DNA from: Lentisphaerae bacterium GWF2_57_35
GTDB taxonomy: Bacteria > Verrucomicrobiota > Kiritimatiellia > CAIQIC01 > GWF2-57-35
Assembly: GCA_001804865.1 (NCBI GenBank)
Contig: MHBK01000015.1
Coordinates: forward strand, 56,571 to 120,570
Length of the DNA: 64,000 nucleotides
Direction of reading: 5' to 3'
The notes below the pieces were generated by a model. The model did no database searches and was not told where the DNA came from. It saw only the letters and a program-made list of their open reading frames with translations. The translations under genes were made by a program, and so were the position numbers. Shown here piece by piece: positions 25,393 through 34,935 of the stretch; positions within the stretch are counted from its first letter, which is position 1, and the number at the start of each line of letters is the position of its first letter.

Positions 25393-26370
25393 TCAGTTCT
25401 TTATGCCGTTCCGGCGAACCAGCCGTGCGCGCAACCGGGCGCCGACGCGTTCGATCACCCGGGAGCAGCTCAAGTAACGCGCCAGACCCACCGGCCCCAG
25501 CCGAAGTCCCAGCCGCCAAATTTCCTTCTTGGAGTAGGGACATCCGGCCGCCAGCGCGGCCAGCACGGCGTTGGCCTCCACGCCAAATTCCGCAACTGCG
25601 TCATAAGAGTTGGATGCCGCCAACGGCTGAAGGCGTCCGCGAAAAGCCTGCCACACGGTTCGCATTTGGCGAACGTAATCCGCATGCCGTTGGATTTGCC
25701 GAACGGTTTGCGATTCCGGATGAACACGAAAAGCCGCCAGGGGTTCATTCAAATAATAAGCCAGACCATCGGAGGCCAGCTTCAACCAGAAGACCCAATC
25801 GGCGGTATACGTCAGCCCTTCGTCCAGCGGCCCCCACCGTTCGAAAAGTTCTCTCGCAAAAAGCGGCGCGGGAATAGCGATGAAGTTCTGCACCAGCAAC
25901 CGGGGAAACCAGACGGAGGGCGGCACAGGTTGCCCGACCGGCAAAGGGCAGGACCACGGCCCCAAGTCGCCGTCGCGTTCGTCGACAAACCGGACCGCGT
26001 GCAGAAAAATCGAAACCGAGGGGTGCTCGGTTAGGGCGGCGCGCAAACGCGCCAGCCGTCCCGGCATCCAGAAATCGTCCTGATGCAGGAATCCCACATA
26101 TCGGCCCTTCGCCCGTCGAAGCCCCTCGTTCGTGGAGGCCACCCAGTTCCCTTGATGCTCCCGGCAGACGATCTTCAAATCCAGGCGGTCTTCGTAGGAC
26201 TTGAGCAGCTCGAGGGTCCGGTCGGAAGACCCGTCGTCCACGGCGATCGCTTCCAGGTTTGGATCGTCTTGCTGCGCCAGGCTCTCAAGCGCGCGCGGCA
26301 GGAATCGCTCGCCGTTATAGGTCGGCAGAACGACCGAGAACAAGGGACCGGTGTGCAATGAAGGCGACAT
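25393..26370 (-). CDS. GT2 family glycosyltransferase
   Basis: A 325-residue GT-A fold enzyme. The ATG at 26370, two bases after the preceding stop, starts immediately before the conserved FSVVLPTYNGERFLPRALESL strand. EAIAVDDGSSDRTLELL carries the nucleotide-binding Asp residues, and FLHQDDFWMPGRL holds the DxD-like motif. These cytoplasmic enzymes transfer a sugar from a nucleotide donor, typically onto a lipid-linked glycan. It is third in an operon with another GT2 and a PHP-phosphoribosyltransferase gene. Acceptor and donor cannot be told from the sequence. Confidence 0.9.
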   Translation of the reverse strand: MSPSLHTGPLFSVVLPTYNGERFLPRALESLAQQDDPNLEAIAVDDGSSDRTLELLKSYEDRLDLKIVCREHQGNWVASTNEGLRRAKGRYVGFLHQDDFWMPGRLARLRAALTEHPSVSIFLHAVRFVDERDGDLGPWSCPLPVGQPVPPSVWFPRLLVQNFIAIPAPLFARELFERWGPLDEGLTYTADWVFWLKLASDGLAYYLNEPLAAFRVHPESQTVRQIQRHADYVRQMRTVWQAFRGRLQPLAASNSYDAVAEFGVEANAVLAALAAGCPYSKKEIWRLGLRLGPVGLARYLSCSRVIERVGARLRARLVRRNGIKN

Positions 26371-26372
26371 GG

Positions 26373-27539
26373 TCAGTCGGAGGACGAAAGATGATTGAGC
26401 TTTAATTCCATCATGCTGACGATCAAGGCATTCATGATCGTTTGCAGTCCGAGCACCATGCATAACATGGCGGCCGTTCCCTGGCGTATCTGGGAAAGAC
26501 TGCCGAAGGACGCTTCAAACCATCGGACCAGGATGACCCCCAGCAGCACCACGCCCAGCAGGATCAAGCCGCTGCCGGTCAAAAGCCAGCCTTCCAGGGA
26601 GAATCGGTCGTCGTCCTTCGAGCGTCCGCCCACCTCCGGCAACAGCCCCGTAAAACGAACGAAGCGGCGCTCGAAATGTGCATACCACAGAGCCTGATAA
26701 CCCATGCACAACAGGGGAATGCTGTAAAACAAATGATGATAATCCAGCCGCAGGCTGCCGAAATACACCGGCCGCGGCAGCACGGTCAGCGTAACGGCCA
26801 ACCCCACGGCCAGAAACACCCAACCGGGCAAGGTAAATACAATGTGCGGCGCAAACAACAGGATGAACCGCAAATGCCGCCAGCCATCCCGCCACGTTTT
26901 CAGATGAGGCGGTTTGTCCCGCGTGTCCCGCAACAAGGAGCACGGAATCTCGACGATCTTCAAGCCGGCCAGGGCCGACTTGATCAACATTTCGGAGGCA
27001 AACTCCATCCCGCCCGAGACGATCTTCATCCGCTCATAGGCGCTCCGCGTGAAAGCGCGCAACCCGCCGTTGCAGTCGGACAACTTCGTCCCGAAAAACA
27101 GATTGATCAGGGTAGTCAGCACCGGCGTGCCGAGATAGCGGTGTAAAAATGGCATGGCGCCCTTTTCGATGCGGCCCCGCAGGCGGCTTCCGACCACCAG
27201 GTCCGCGCCTTTGCGCAATTCCTCGACGAAGGGCACGGCTTCGCGAAAATCGTAGGTCGCATCGGCATCGCCCATGACCAGATACCGCCCCTGCGCCGCC
27301 TGGATGCCGGCGGCGAGCGCAAAGCCATAGCCGCGATTCCGCACCGCCGCCACCCGGGCGCCGCACGCTTCGGCCAAAGCCCGCGAGCCGTCCGTCGATC
27401 CGTTGTCCGCCACGAGAATCTCTCCTTCCAACCCCGACGCGGCAATGGCTTCGCGCGCTGTTTTCAGCGCGGCTGCCAGCGTCTTCTCCTCGTTCAAACA
27501 AGGAATGACCAGGCTCAACTCTATGGGACGATCGCTCAT
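26373..27539 (-). CDS. GT2 glycosyltransferase with C-terminal membrane helices (DPM1/ArnC-like)
   Basis: A 388-residue protein; the start is set by an ATGA overlap with the upstream gene. Residues 1-230 form a GT2 domain (LSLVIPCLNEEKTLAAAL, VADNGSTDGSR, MGDADATYDF with the DxD motif, GSRLRG and GLRAFTR). The remaining part has four membrane helices. Relatives make polyprenyl-phosphate sugars, the donors used by GT-C enzymes, which fits the many GT-C genes nearby. It could therefore charge the lipid donor for the whole cluster; this is inferred. Confidence 0.88.
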   Translation of the reverse strand: MSDRPIELSLVIPCLNEEKTLAAALKTAREAIAASGLEGEILVADNGSTDGSRALAEACGARVAAVRNRGYGFALAAGIQAAQGRYLVMGDADATYDFREAVPFVEELRKGADLVVGSRLRGRIEKGAMPFLHRYLGTPVLTTLINLFFGTKLSDCNGGLRAFTRSAYERMKIVSGGMEFASEMLIKSALAGLKIVEIPCSLLRDTRDKPPHLKTWRDGWRHLRFILLFAPHIVFTLPGWVFLAVGLAVTLTVLPRPVYFGSLRLDYHHLFYSIPLLCMGYQALWYAHFERRFVRFTGLLPEVGGRSKDDDRFSLEGWLLTGSGLILLGVVLLGVILVRWFEASFGSLSQIRQGTAAMLCMVLGLQTIMNALIVSMMELKLNHLSSSD

Positions 27540-28804
27540 GATTTTTCTCCACCGCAAACAGCCAGCTTCCGCCAGTAAGGCCGGTAATAAGGCGAATATC
27601 GTATCCAGGGAAAACGTGGATGCCGCAATACCGCGCCCACACGGTTCTCCATGAAATAATCGGGGCGTGGGCTGGACTCGCCCAAAAGGCGCAAGACCGC
27701 CGTACGAACGTCGGCGGCTTGGGGTTTGATGAGATTCAAGGCCGCCGCCAGCGAATCGCCGGTGGTGCAGTCGTCGTCGACCATCAGCACCTTCCGTCCG
27801 GCCAAATCGAGTCCGGGCCCCGACTTCACAACCGGGGCTCGCCCATAGAGCCAATTGCGCAGGAACATTACGCCGATCAGATCGTCGGTGTCCAAATTCC
27901 CAACACGAATCTGAGGATGCGACACCCGCATCAAGGTCACGGGAACGCGCAGCCGTTCGGCGATGCGGAATGCCGGATAACTTCCCCCGCTGGCCAAACC
28001 CACCACGACATCGGGAGTGAACCCATCCGCCAAAACCCGATCCGCCAATCGATCGGCATATTGCTCCACCTGCTCAATGGACACAAACCCGCCGCCCAAC
28101 GCCAGGAACAAACGGCGTTGGCAGCCCATGCAAAGCGATTCCGGCAGATTCAAAGGCCCATAGGCGCCCCAGGTTTTTTTCAGCCGGTTGCGCGCCCGAA
28201 ACCAGAACGAAGCCCGGCGCAGCAGAAGAGGCTGGGCCTTGCGCAAAGCGTTCAGAAACGAAGGGGCATCGGAGAAATCCGGCAGCTCAAAAACCGCCCG
28301 CCCGATATCGTCGGAAAGATGCGCATCGGTCCCCCACAATACGGCTTTGTTTCGTGCCTGGGCCCACTCCAAGGCCTCGCGGTCCGGCTCGTCTCCGAAG
28401 GTCCGGCTGTTGAAGACTTCGACGATATCCACCTCGTTTTCGATGCGCGCCAGGGCCTCAGCTCGTAACGTGGAGGGACGCCGGCGATCGAAAGGATGAG
28501 GAACCGCCACCAGCCCGCCCTGCGCGCGAATGGCGGCCACGGTCTCTTCTACGCCCAGTCCGGCGGGAATCGTCTGCCGGAGGAAAAGGCCGATTATTTC
28601 CCCCTCCCGGGTATAAATCTCCTCCCCCACGACCGTCCGAAAATCCGGGTATCGACTCGCGAATTGAAGCGCGCCTTCCGCCGTGTTGTGGTCGGTAACG
28701 ATCAAACCTTGCAGTCCGCAGGCCTTCGCCCGGGCATGCAAGACCGGCAACGACATGTAGCCGTCCGCCGAATGCAGCGTATGAATATGAAAAGCCGTCT
28801 TCAT
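27536..28804 (-). CDS. PHP phosphoesterase - phosphoribosyltransferase fusion
   Basis: A 422-residue protein with two enzymatic parts. The N-terminal PHP domain has FHIHTLHSADG (His6 and His8), VTDHN, GEEI, VPHPFD and GTDAH, the metal-binding motifs of PHP phosphoesterases. After an LCMGCQ segment (about 225-232) a type-I phosphoribosyltransferase-like domain follows, with VVGLASGGSYPAF and, around residues 335-350, the PRPP-binding loop VLMVDDDCTTGDSL. The combination suggests nucleotide or phosphoribosyl chemistry, but the substrate is unknown. The ATG at 28804 follows GGAAG; upstream in-frame codons run into a repeat element and are rejected. It leads an operon with two GT2 genes. Confidence 0.85.
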   Translation of the reverse strand: MKTAFHIHTLHSADGYMSLPVLHARAKACGLQGLIVTDHNTAEGALQFASRYPDFRTVVGEEIYTREGEIIGLFLRQTIPAGLGVEETVAAIRAQGGLVAVPHPFDRRRPSTLRAEALARIENEVDIVEVFNSRTFGDEPDREALEWAQARNKAVLWGTDAHLSDDIGRAVFELPDFSDAPSFLNALRKAQPLLLRRASFWFRARNRLKKTWGAYGPLNLPESLCMGCQRRLFLALGGGFVSIEQVEQYADRLADRVLADGFTPDVVVGLASGGSYPAFRIAERLRVPVTLMRVSHPQIRVGNLDTDDLIGVMFLRNWLYGRAPVVKSGPGLDLAGRKVLMVDDDCTTGDSLAAALNLIKPQAADVRTAVLRLLGESSPRPDYFMENRVGAVLRHPRFPWIRYSPYYRPYWRKLAVCGGEKS

Positions 28805-28898
28805 CTTGATCTTCCGAACCGTCACCTTCCTGCAAAGGCGTTTACTATGAATAAAAAAATATATCAAGGCGAGGGAGATTCGAGGCGAGCCGTGAATA

Positions 28899-29059
28899 CA
28901 GCAATTGTAATTATAAACCAAAAGGTGGCCCGGCTTCTCCGAAGACGGGCTCTTTTTCACGTCAAACCGCGTTCGCCCGCCTGCGCATCGCTACGCGAAG
29001 CGTTGCGGGCAGGGAGAACGCGGTCCACCTGTTGGAGAATGTCATAATTACAATTGCTG
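28899..29059. mobile_element. 161-bp MITE-like element with 9-bp target duplication
   Basis: The ends are inverted repeats (CAGCAATTGTAATTAT at 28899-28914 and its complement at 29044-29059). Both sides are flanked by the direct repeat CCGTGAATA (28890-28898 and 29060-29068), as expected for a 9-bp target-site duplication. Inside are a terminator-like hairpin (28928-28957) and a stem ACCGCGTT/AACGCGGT whose loop holds a 38-nt palindromic module (28975-29012). A copy of the left half lies at 56675-56731. No transposase is encoded. Confidence 0.8.
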
Positions 29060-29114
29060 CCGTGAATAAGCCCTGAATTGACGCCGCCAGCCCCGTTTGT
29101 TAAGTAGAGGACAA

Positions 29115-31526
29115 GTGAGCGAAGAGCGTCAATCGAAACTGCATATCGTTGCCTGGGCTGGTGTTCTCGGCGCGGCCGTCATTCCAGCGGTCGTGCTCAT
29201 TCTCTTCCCCCCGATTCTGGTCATTCCTCTCAAGCAGGGGCATTTTCTCGATGTCTGGCGCTTTAACTTCCTGCTCGAATTAAGAATTCCCCTGGCTCTG
29301 ATGCTGGCTTTCTTGTCGCTTTGCAGCGTCTGGCTGGGGCGATCGAAGGCCGTACATTCCAATTGGGCTCATCGGCTGAAGCCGCTGGCGTTGCTGCCGT
29401 GGGTTGGAATCGCGCTGCTCTTTTCCGATCGGTTGGGAGCGGCGGTCAGCTCCAATGTGCTGTTTTTCGGCCCCCTTCTTGTCGCCGCCGGGATCGTCAA
29501 TCGCTGGCTGGGGTCGCCCGCGCCGTCCTCAAGCCATCAACCCGGCGCCCGCCCCGCCCTCATTCTTTTCGTGGTTTGCGCCATCCTGTATTCCATCATG
29601 GGCATTTATTTTTCGTCCACGGTCGGCGAACACGCCGGCGACGAGGCGCATTACCTGATCCAAGCGGAAAGCCTTTTCCAGGACGGCGACTTGGAAACGA
29701 ACAATCAACTGGAACCGTTGCCTTCACAAGCTGACGACCGGCGCGCCAAGCTCTCCTACATGCACATGGTAGAAAACCCGGCCACCGGAAAAATCCACAG
29801 CTACCATCCCTGGGGCCTAGCCCTGCTGGCCGCTCCGTTCTGGGCCGGCGGACTGATCGTACGTCAGATCCTGCTGGCCCTCATGGCGGCCGCCGGCTGC
29901 GCGGGCATGTTTCTGTTGTGCCGCCGGACGGGAGCCGGACAGAGCTCGTCCCTTATAGCCACGGGTTCGCTGGCCCTCAGTTTCTTCTGGGCGATATATT
30001 CCATCCGTTTCCTTCCCGAGGTGTTGGGCGCCGCACTCCTGGTTTGGACGTTCTGGGCCATCGCCGCGCAAAAGGATAAACCGTGGAGTTCACTGGCCGT
30101 TGCAACCGTCTGCTGCGCCTACTTGCCGTACCTCCATACCCGCTTCATTCCCCCCGCCTTGATGGGCATCGGATTTTATGGCCTGGCGGGTCTCTTCGGA
30201 AACGAGCGATGGCCGCGCAAGATCCTCCGGCTGGGCCTTCTCTCCACGATCTGCCTCGGAGCTTTGCTGGCCTTGACCTTTCTGCAAAACCGGCTGTACG
30301 GCAGCGGACCTTACGCCGTCGGTTCGATCTTGTTTCAACATCCCGCCGCGGCATGGGCCATCTTTTACGATTCGCAGGGATTGCTTTCAACTTTGCCGGT
30401 ATTTGCCTGGTATGCGGGCGCAGCGCTGCTCTGGTGGGCCACGGATCGGAGCCATCGCTTCATGGCCTCTGCTCTGAGCCTGACGTTTCTGGCGGTTTTG
30501 CTGACGTCCTGCACGAATGCCGCCGCACTCGGCGGAGCCTGCGTTCCGGGCCGGTACTTGCTCGTAGCCATGCCTCTGCTGCTGCCCGGCGCGGCGTACG
30601 CGCTGGAACGGGCGTCCCCCATTGCCCGGCTCTGGTTTTATTTTCTGGCCGGCATTTCTGCGGCCATGTTGCTGCTCACGCTCGTCGATCTTCCCGAAAT
30701 CGGACGAGCCTTCAACCTGCCCCACCAGCGCCTGATGGAACATCCTTTGTTCAATGGGCTCTTCAATCCGTTGGCGTCGTATATTTATCCGCGCGATGCC
30801 GCGGCCACGCTGTTCGCGTCCATTTTTACGGGCGTTACCCTGCTGGCAACTTTCTTGCTTTTATGGTTGCCCTCGAAGCGCCGTTTATTGAGCGTCGCCC
30901 TCTTGGGCCTGATTCTGGCGGCAGGCGTTGCCGCCCATCATCATGAATCGTTTCACCTTGCCTTGAGCCGCGTGGCCCGGCTATGGGATCTGCGTCATGC
31001 GGCCTTCCAGCGCCGGCCCGATTCGGCTCCAATGGCGTTGTTCAATGTCTCCCGGCAGGTCTTTCGCGACACGTTGAATCGTCCGACGCTGACCACGCGC
31101 GATCTCGGCGCCGCGCGTCGCGGCAACCTGTATTCCCAACCGCGCCTCGGGAACAACGATTGGGCCGGGCGCGACGTGGGCTGGCTGACGTTGACGGCGC
31201 CGTTCTCCCCGCCGGCGGGCCACTTGGCCTTGCGCATGATGGGCGCGCAAACCGGCGACAGCCAAACCATCATTGCCATTCGCCAGGGAAGCCGCCTGCT
31301 CTACGAAGGAAAGCCTCCGGTCGCATCCGGACATCTCGACGCAACCTGGCTGCTGCCGGTCGACGACAGCCTCGGGGATCTTTATGTGCTCGCTCGCCTG
31401 GATGGCGAAGGAGAGTTTAAACTCGAGCAAATGTATTACAGCCCTTGTCCGCCGGCTTTGCTCCGCGAGGCACGGCTTTACTTGCCGAAAGAAACCATCA
31501 TCGTGGAAGAGTCGTATTCACATTGA
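29115..31526 (+). CDS. GT-C-like membrane protein with C-terminal periplasmic domain
   Basis: About 803 residues with roughly fifteen hydrophobic segments. The loop after the early helices contains AGDEAHYLIQAESLFQDGD, which matches the acidic GT-C motif of the 21151-22674 protein, and a HPWGLALLAAPFW segment follows. The last 180 residues are soluble. A GTG at 29115 behind AGAGG is preferred over a TTG at 29097. The coding region starts about 50 bp after the MITE-like element and overlaps the convergent gene 31498-33858 by 29 bp at the 3' ends. Sugar and acceptor unknown. Confidence 0.75.
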   Translation: MSEERQSKLHIVAWAGVLGAAVIPAVVLILFPPILVIPLKQGHFLDVWRFNFLLELRIPLALMLAFLSLCSVWLGRSKAVHSNWAHRLKPLALLPWVGIALLFSDRLGAAVSSNVLFFGPLLVAAGIVNRWLGSPAPSSSHQPGARPALILFVVCAILYSIMGIYFSSTVGEHAGDEAHYLIQAESLFQDGDLETNNQLEPLPSQADDRRAKLSYMHMVENPATGKIHSYHPWGLALLAAPFWAGGLIVRQILLALMAAAGCAGMFLLCRRTGAGQSSSLIATGSLALSFFWAIYSIRFLPEVLGAALLVWTFWAIAAQKDKPWSSLAVATVCCAYLPYLHTRFIPPALMGIGFYGLAGLFGNERWPRKILRLGLLSTICLGALLALTFLQNRLYGSGPYAVGSILFQHPAAAWAIFYDSQGLLSTLPVFAWYAGAALLWWATDRSHRFMASALSLTFLAVLLTSCTNAAALGGACVPGRYLLVAMPLLLPGAAYALERASPIARLWFYFLAGISAAMLLLTLVDLPEIGRAFNLPHQRLMEHPLFNGLFNPLASYIYPRDAAATLFASIFTGVTLLATFLLLWLPSKRRLLSVALLGLILAAGVAAHHHESFHLALSRVARLWDLRHAAFQRRPDSAPMALFNVSRQVFRDTLNRPTLTTRDLGAARRGNLYSQPRLGNNDWAGRDVGWLTLTAPFSPPAGHLALRMMGAQTGDSQTIIAIRQGSRLLYEGKPPVASGHLDATWLLPVDDSLGDLYVLARLDGEGEFKLEQMYYSPCPPALLREARLYLPKETIIVEESYSH

Positions 31527-33858
31527 AGCAACCAAGTTCCGTCCAGCACAAGCCGAGAGAACGCCCGCTCTCCGACTCCGACCCATCGACCGCCAGCAAG
31601 CGGTACCGCCCTAAAGACGTTTCGGTCCAATCAAGTCCACTGGCCGCCAATCGTTCGCGGGTTCGGGGCGCATCTCTCTCGTCCAAGATTAAACCGGTGA
31701 CGGCATTCACGGCCATCGGATACGGAACAGACGAATCGCGGCGCATTTCATCCTGGAGGGTTCGGGTCAACGCCGACGGCAGCGGCTCGATCTTCAAGTC
31801 CGGCCTGACCTGCGCGATACGGCCGGCCAGCCAGCGGGGCGCATGCAGCACGCGAATTTGTTTTTGCTTCAAGGCTTCGGCGCATTGCTCCACGGAAGGC
31901 AACGCGTCTTCGGTCTCGGGCGCCGCCTCGAGAAACAGAATTTCGCCCAGCGAAGTCTCCCCCCAACGTGGCAAGGCTTCAACGGTCAGCCGCAGGCGGC
32001 GAAGACCTCCGGTCGGCGCCGTGAAACGGAATTCCTGAAAATACTGAATACCCGCCACCATGATGCGAGGTCCCGACCAAAAGAAATCGGTAACTTGCGG
32101 GACGTCGAGCAAACGGCGCCAGGCTTCGTCGCCGTCGGCCTGGCCCTCGATGGTCACGCGACCCGGATACCGATCGTTCGGGCTCAAAAAACGCAGGCCG
32201 TTTAAGGCGCGAGGGCGATCGAATGTCGCCGTCAGTTGTACGGGATTCGTTCCTCTCGCAGCCCAGGCGGTATCCAGACAATAATCGGAAATCGCGGGTC
32301 GGAAATCCCGGCCTTCCTCATCCTGGACATCGGACAACGCGGAGGGCTCGACATAGCGCCAATTGTCGGGAGGGGGCGTCGTTCCATAGGTCACGAGCGC
32401 ATGATGCATAATCTCGGACTGTCCTTGGGCGCACGTCATGGCCAGAAACTTTCTGACGCCGTGAAAATCATCCAGAAAGGCGGGGTTTTCCGCGAGCTCC
32501 GCCCGGCGCGCATACGGCTCATAGTGTTCCTTGGGGGGACAGGCCACGCACAACTTTTCGTCTGTGGCGAAATTGATCCAGTATCGGGTAAAGGGGCCAA
32601 AACAGATTCCGTCGCACAACGGTCCGAGGGCGCCGGCCAATTTCTGCGCGGACGTCCAATACAAGGTCCCTTCGTCGATGCTCTCCGTCATTTTCGGCAA
32701 AAGCAGGATGTGCGAAGGAATCACCGCCGCCAAGGCCAGCCAGCCCCAAGGAAAACGAAAGCGCCCGAGAAGATCGCCGACGCTCACGGCGATCATGACC
32801 GCTACCGCCGGGTACAGGGGCAACAGATACCGGCTGACGGGAATATTGGCATATTTAGAGGTCACATAGACGGCCGTCATCGCCAACACAACGGCCACAG
32901 CGCCGGCCCGGGGCAGGAATCGATCCGACTCGATGCCCCGCCATTTTTCCCGGACGAATTTCACGAGGAAATAGCCGATAAGCATCACGAGCAGCATCAA
33001 GCGAAACCCATTCGCCACCGGGCGAGAAAGAGAGAGTTCGACCAGATTCAAAAATTGATGCGCCAGACTCTGGAAGCCGGCTTGCAACGAAACTTGTCCC
33101 AGGGAACCGGCAAAGCCGAACGAAGCCCATCCATGAGCGGCATTCCAAAGCCACCAGGGCAGGCTGCCCGCCAAAAACGCGAGGCTTGCCGGCAAGAGTC
33201 CGTGAGTCAGCATTTTTTTTCGAAAACCCAAGAGCAACACGCCCGCCGCGGCGATAAAGAAAACGACCGCCAATTGATGCGACCACCACCCCAAACCGGC
33301 GGCCAACCCAAGCCAGACATACGGCCATACCGACACCGATTCGTTGCGCGAAAGGCGAACGGCGATGCGCAGGGACAACCACAAGGTCAGCAGTCCGCAG
33401 ACCATCAACGTCATGTAGCCCCCGCGCGGCGCGACTCCATAGTGAAAGGTCGTATCGGAACCGACCAGGCAAAAAAGCACGGCCGCCAGGCCGGCGCGGC
33501 GCCCGCCCGCATCGCGAGCCCACAGATAAACCAGCGGCAGGATAAAAAAGCCGGTCAATGCCGTCCCCAGGTTGACCGCAAATCCGGAGGTCCCGAACAA
33601 CCGGCAAAACAGCGCGCCCATCGCCGGCTCGAGGCTTCCCATGTAAGCCTGCCCATAAAAAAATATGGGGAAATCCAGGCCCTCGGCCATGTGTTTCGAC
33701 ATCAAGGCGGCTACGCCGAAATCAGGATTGGCGCTGCACTGCATCGTCCAGGCTTTGAAGACGCGCAGGCCCAGGCCCAACAAAAAAACGAAGGCCATCA
33801 AGACGCGCCAGCGCAGAAGGCTGGCTCGATCGGTTTCCTGCGCTGCATGACTCCCCAT
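31498..33858 (-). CDS. GT-C-like membrane protein with discoidin-like C-terminus
   Basis: A 786-residue protein. The first extracytoplasmic loop has NPDFGVAALMSKHMAEG followed by FYGQAYMGSLEPAMGA, a pattern of PMT-like GT-C proteins. About twelve membrane helices occupy residues 20-400. The C-terminal half is extracytoplasmic; around 540-660 the strands (LDTAWAARG, RVTIEGQADGDEAWRRL, FRFTAPTGGLRRLRLTVEAL, GEILFLEA) resemble an F5/8-type discoidin sandwich that could bind carbohydrate. It is last in a three-gene operon (beta-barrel, epimerase, GT-C). Confidence 0.75.
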   Translation of the reverse strand: MGSHAAQETDRASLLRWRVLMAFVFLLGLGLRVFKAWTMQCSANPDFGVAALMSKHMAEGLDFPIFFYGQAYMGSLEPAMGALFCRLFGTSGFAVNLGTALTGFFILPLVYLWARDAGGRRAGLAAVLFCLVGSDTTFHYGVAPRGGYMTLMVCGLLTLWLSLRIAVRLSRNESVSVWPYVWLGLAAGLGWWSHQLAVVFFIAAAGVLLLGFRKKMLTHGLLPASLAFLAGSLPWWLWNAAHGWASFGFAGSLGQVSLQAGFQSLAHQFLNLVELSLSRPVANGFRLMLLVMLIGYFLVKFVREKWRGIESDRFLPRAGAVAVVLAMTAVYVTSKYANIPVSRYLLPLYPAVAVMIAVSVGDLLGRFRFPWGWLALAAVIPSHILLLPKMTESIDEGTLYWTSAQKLAGALGPLCDGICFGPFTRYWINFATDEKLCVACPPKEHYEPYARRAELAENPAFLDDFHGVRKFLAMTCAQGQSEIMHHALVTYGTTPPPDNWRYVEPSALSDVQDEEGRDFRPAISDYCLDTAWAARGTNPVQLTATFDRPRALNGLRFLSPNDRYPGRVTIEGQADGDEAWRRLLDVPQVTDFFWSGPRIMVAGIQYFQEFRFTAPTGGLRRLRLTVEALPRWGETSLGEILFLEAAPETEDALPSVEQCAEALKQKQIRVLHAPRWLAGRIAQVRPDLKIEPLPSALTRTLQDEMRRDSSVPYPMAVNAVTGLILDERDAPRTRERLAASGLDWTETSLGRYRLLAVDGSESESGRSLGLCWTELGCFNVNTTLPR

Positions 33859-33885
33859 ACGGTAGACCTCGTTGAATCTTTGTCG

Positions 33886-34914
33886 TTACGAAGGCTTCGC
33901 CTTCAGCCAGCCGCGCGCCACGTAGTCGCGCGCGGTTTTTTCCAGCCCCGATTCGTTGGCATACAAATAATCGTAGCCGAGCTTCTCGCGAATCTTGCGC
34001 GTGTCGAACGAGCGATCCTTGGTGAAAAACGCGACCCGGCGCCGGTAAATCGGCGGCTCTACCCCCAACGGTCGGCAAATCTTTTCGCACACATCCGCCG
34101 CCAGGAAAAACGGCCAGGCCGGAATGCGGACCGAGCGAAAAGGACAACCCAGCGTCTTGGCAATGGTCCTGCCCATTTCCTCCAGCGTGACCGCCGAAGG
34201 ATTGCCGCAGATGAACACCTCGTTCTCCGCCGCCGGATGCACCGCCGCCAGCATCATCATCCGCGCCAGATCTTCGACATGAATCAAGTGATACAGGCAT
34301 TTGCCGCGGCCCAGCAGCGGGAATACCGGCCAGGCCGCCATCTTGAACACCTTCAACAATCGCCGGTCGCCGTCGCCATAAATGGCCGCCGGGCGAATCA
34401 CCGCAAATTTCAAGCCGGACTTGGCCGCAAAATCCCGCAACCAGAGCTCCGCCTCCGCCTTGGTCTTCTGGTAAACGTCGCCGGGATGAAACGGATAGTT
34501 CTCGTCGGCGGGAGGATTCTCGATGTGCCCATGAACCCCGACGGTGGACACGTGAACGAATCGCTTGAAGGAGGAATTCCGGACCGCCGCCTGGGCCAGC
34601 AGCTGGGTGCTTTGAACGTGAACCTTCCAGTAAACGTCGTCGCCGATGCCCGCCTCGCGATAGGCCGCCGCCACATGAAAGATATACTCCACGCCGTCCA
34701 CCGCCTGCCGTACCGTCTCTTCGTCGAACACCTCGCCGCGAATCCACTGAATGGGCAGCCCGGCCAACGCCTCGGTCTTGGACGTCGCCCGCGCAACGGC
34801 CCGCACCTCGGCGCCGGCTTCGATAAGCTTTCGAACCAGCACGGCCCCCGTAAAGCCGGTCGCGCCGGTAACCAGAACCTTGGCCTGCTTCAAATCCGCC
34901 ATGATGTCACGCAT
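33886..34914 (-). CDS. NAD-dependent epimerase/dehydratase (extended SDR)
   Basis: A 342-residue cytoplasmic Rossmann-fold enzyme of the extended short-chain dehydrogenase family. VLVTGATGFTGAVLVRKL is the NAD(P)-binding GxxGxxG motif, FHVAAAY follows, VHVSTVGVHG contains the catalytic Ser/Thr, and YQKTKAEAE gives the YxxxK pair. Relatives modify nucleotide sugars, or act as 3-beta-hydroxysteroid dehydrogenase or dihydroflavonol-reductase-like enzymes. In this cluster a nucleotide-sugar role is plausible but not proven. The ATG at 34902 is an alternative start. It lies 21 bp after the beta-barrel gene and 27 bp before the GT-C gene. Confidence 0.88.
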   Translation of the reverse strand: MRDIMADLKQAKVLVTGATGFTGAVLVRKLIEAGAEVRAVARATSKTEALAGLPIQWIRGEVFDEETVRQAVDGVEYIFHVAAAYREAGIGDDVYWKVHVQSTQLLAQAAVRNSSFKRFVHVSTVGVHGHIENPPADENYPFHPGDVYQKTKAEAELWLRDFAAKSGLKFAVIRPAAIYGDGDRRLLKVFKMAAWPVFPLLGRGKCLYHLIHVEDLARMMMLAAVHPAAENEVFICGNPSAVTLEEMGRTIAKTLGCPFRSVRIPAWPFFLAADVCEKICRPLGVEPPIYRRRVAFFTKDRSFDTRKIREKLGYDYLYANESGLEKTARDYVARGWLKAKPS

Positions 34915-34935
34915 GCTTGAACAAATCCTGTACGG

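Noticed and set aside
28805..28960. 52-codon extension of the PHP-phosphoribosyltransferase gene
   Set aside because: The extension is encoded by the MITE-like element; the inner ATG at 28804 directly precedes the first PHP motif.
32236..34920. 894-codon open frame opposite the GT-C and epimerase genes; similar long antisense frames at 1179-3278, 36787-38565 and 39011-40729
   Set aside because: They lie exactly opposite genes with clear families, are rich in Arg, Gln, His and Pro as expected for antisense frames of GC-rich genes, and show no domain.
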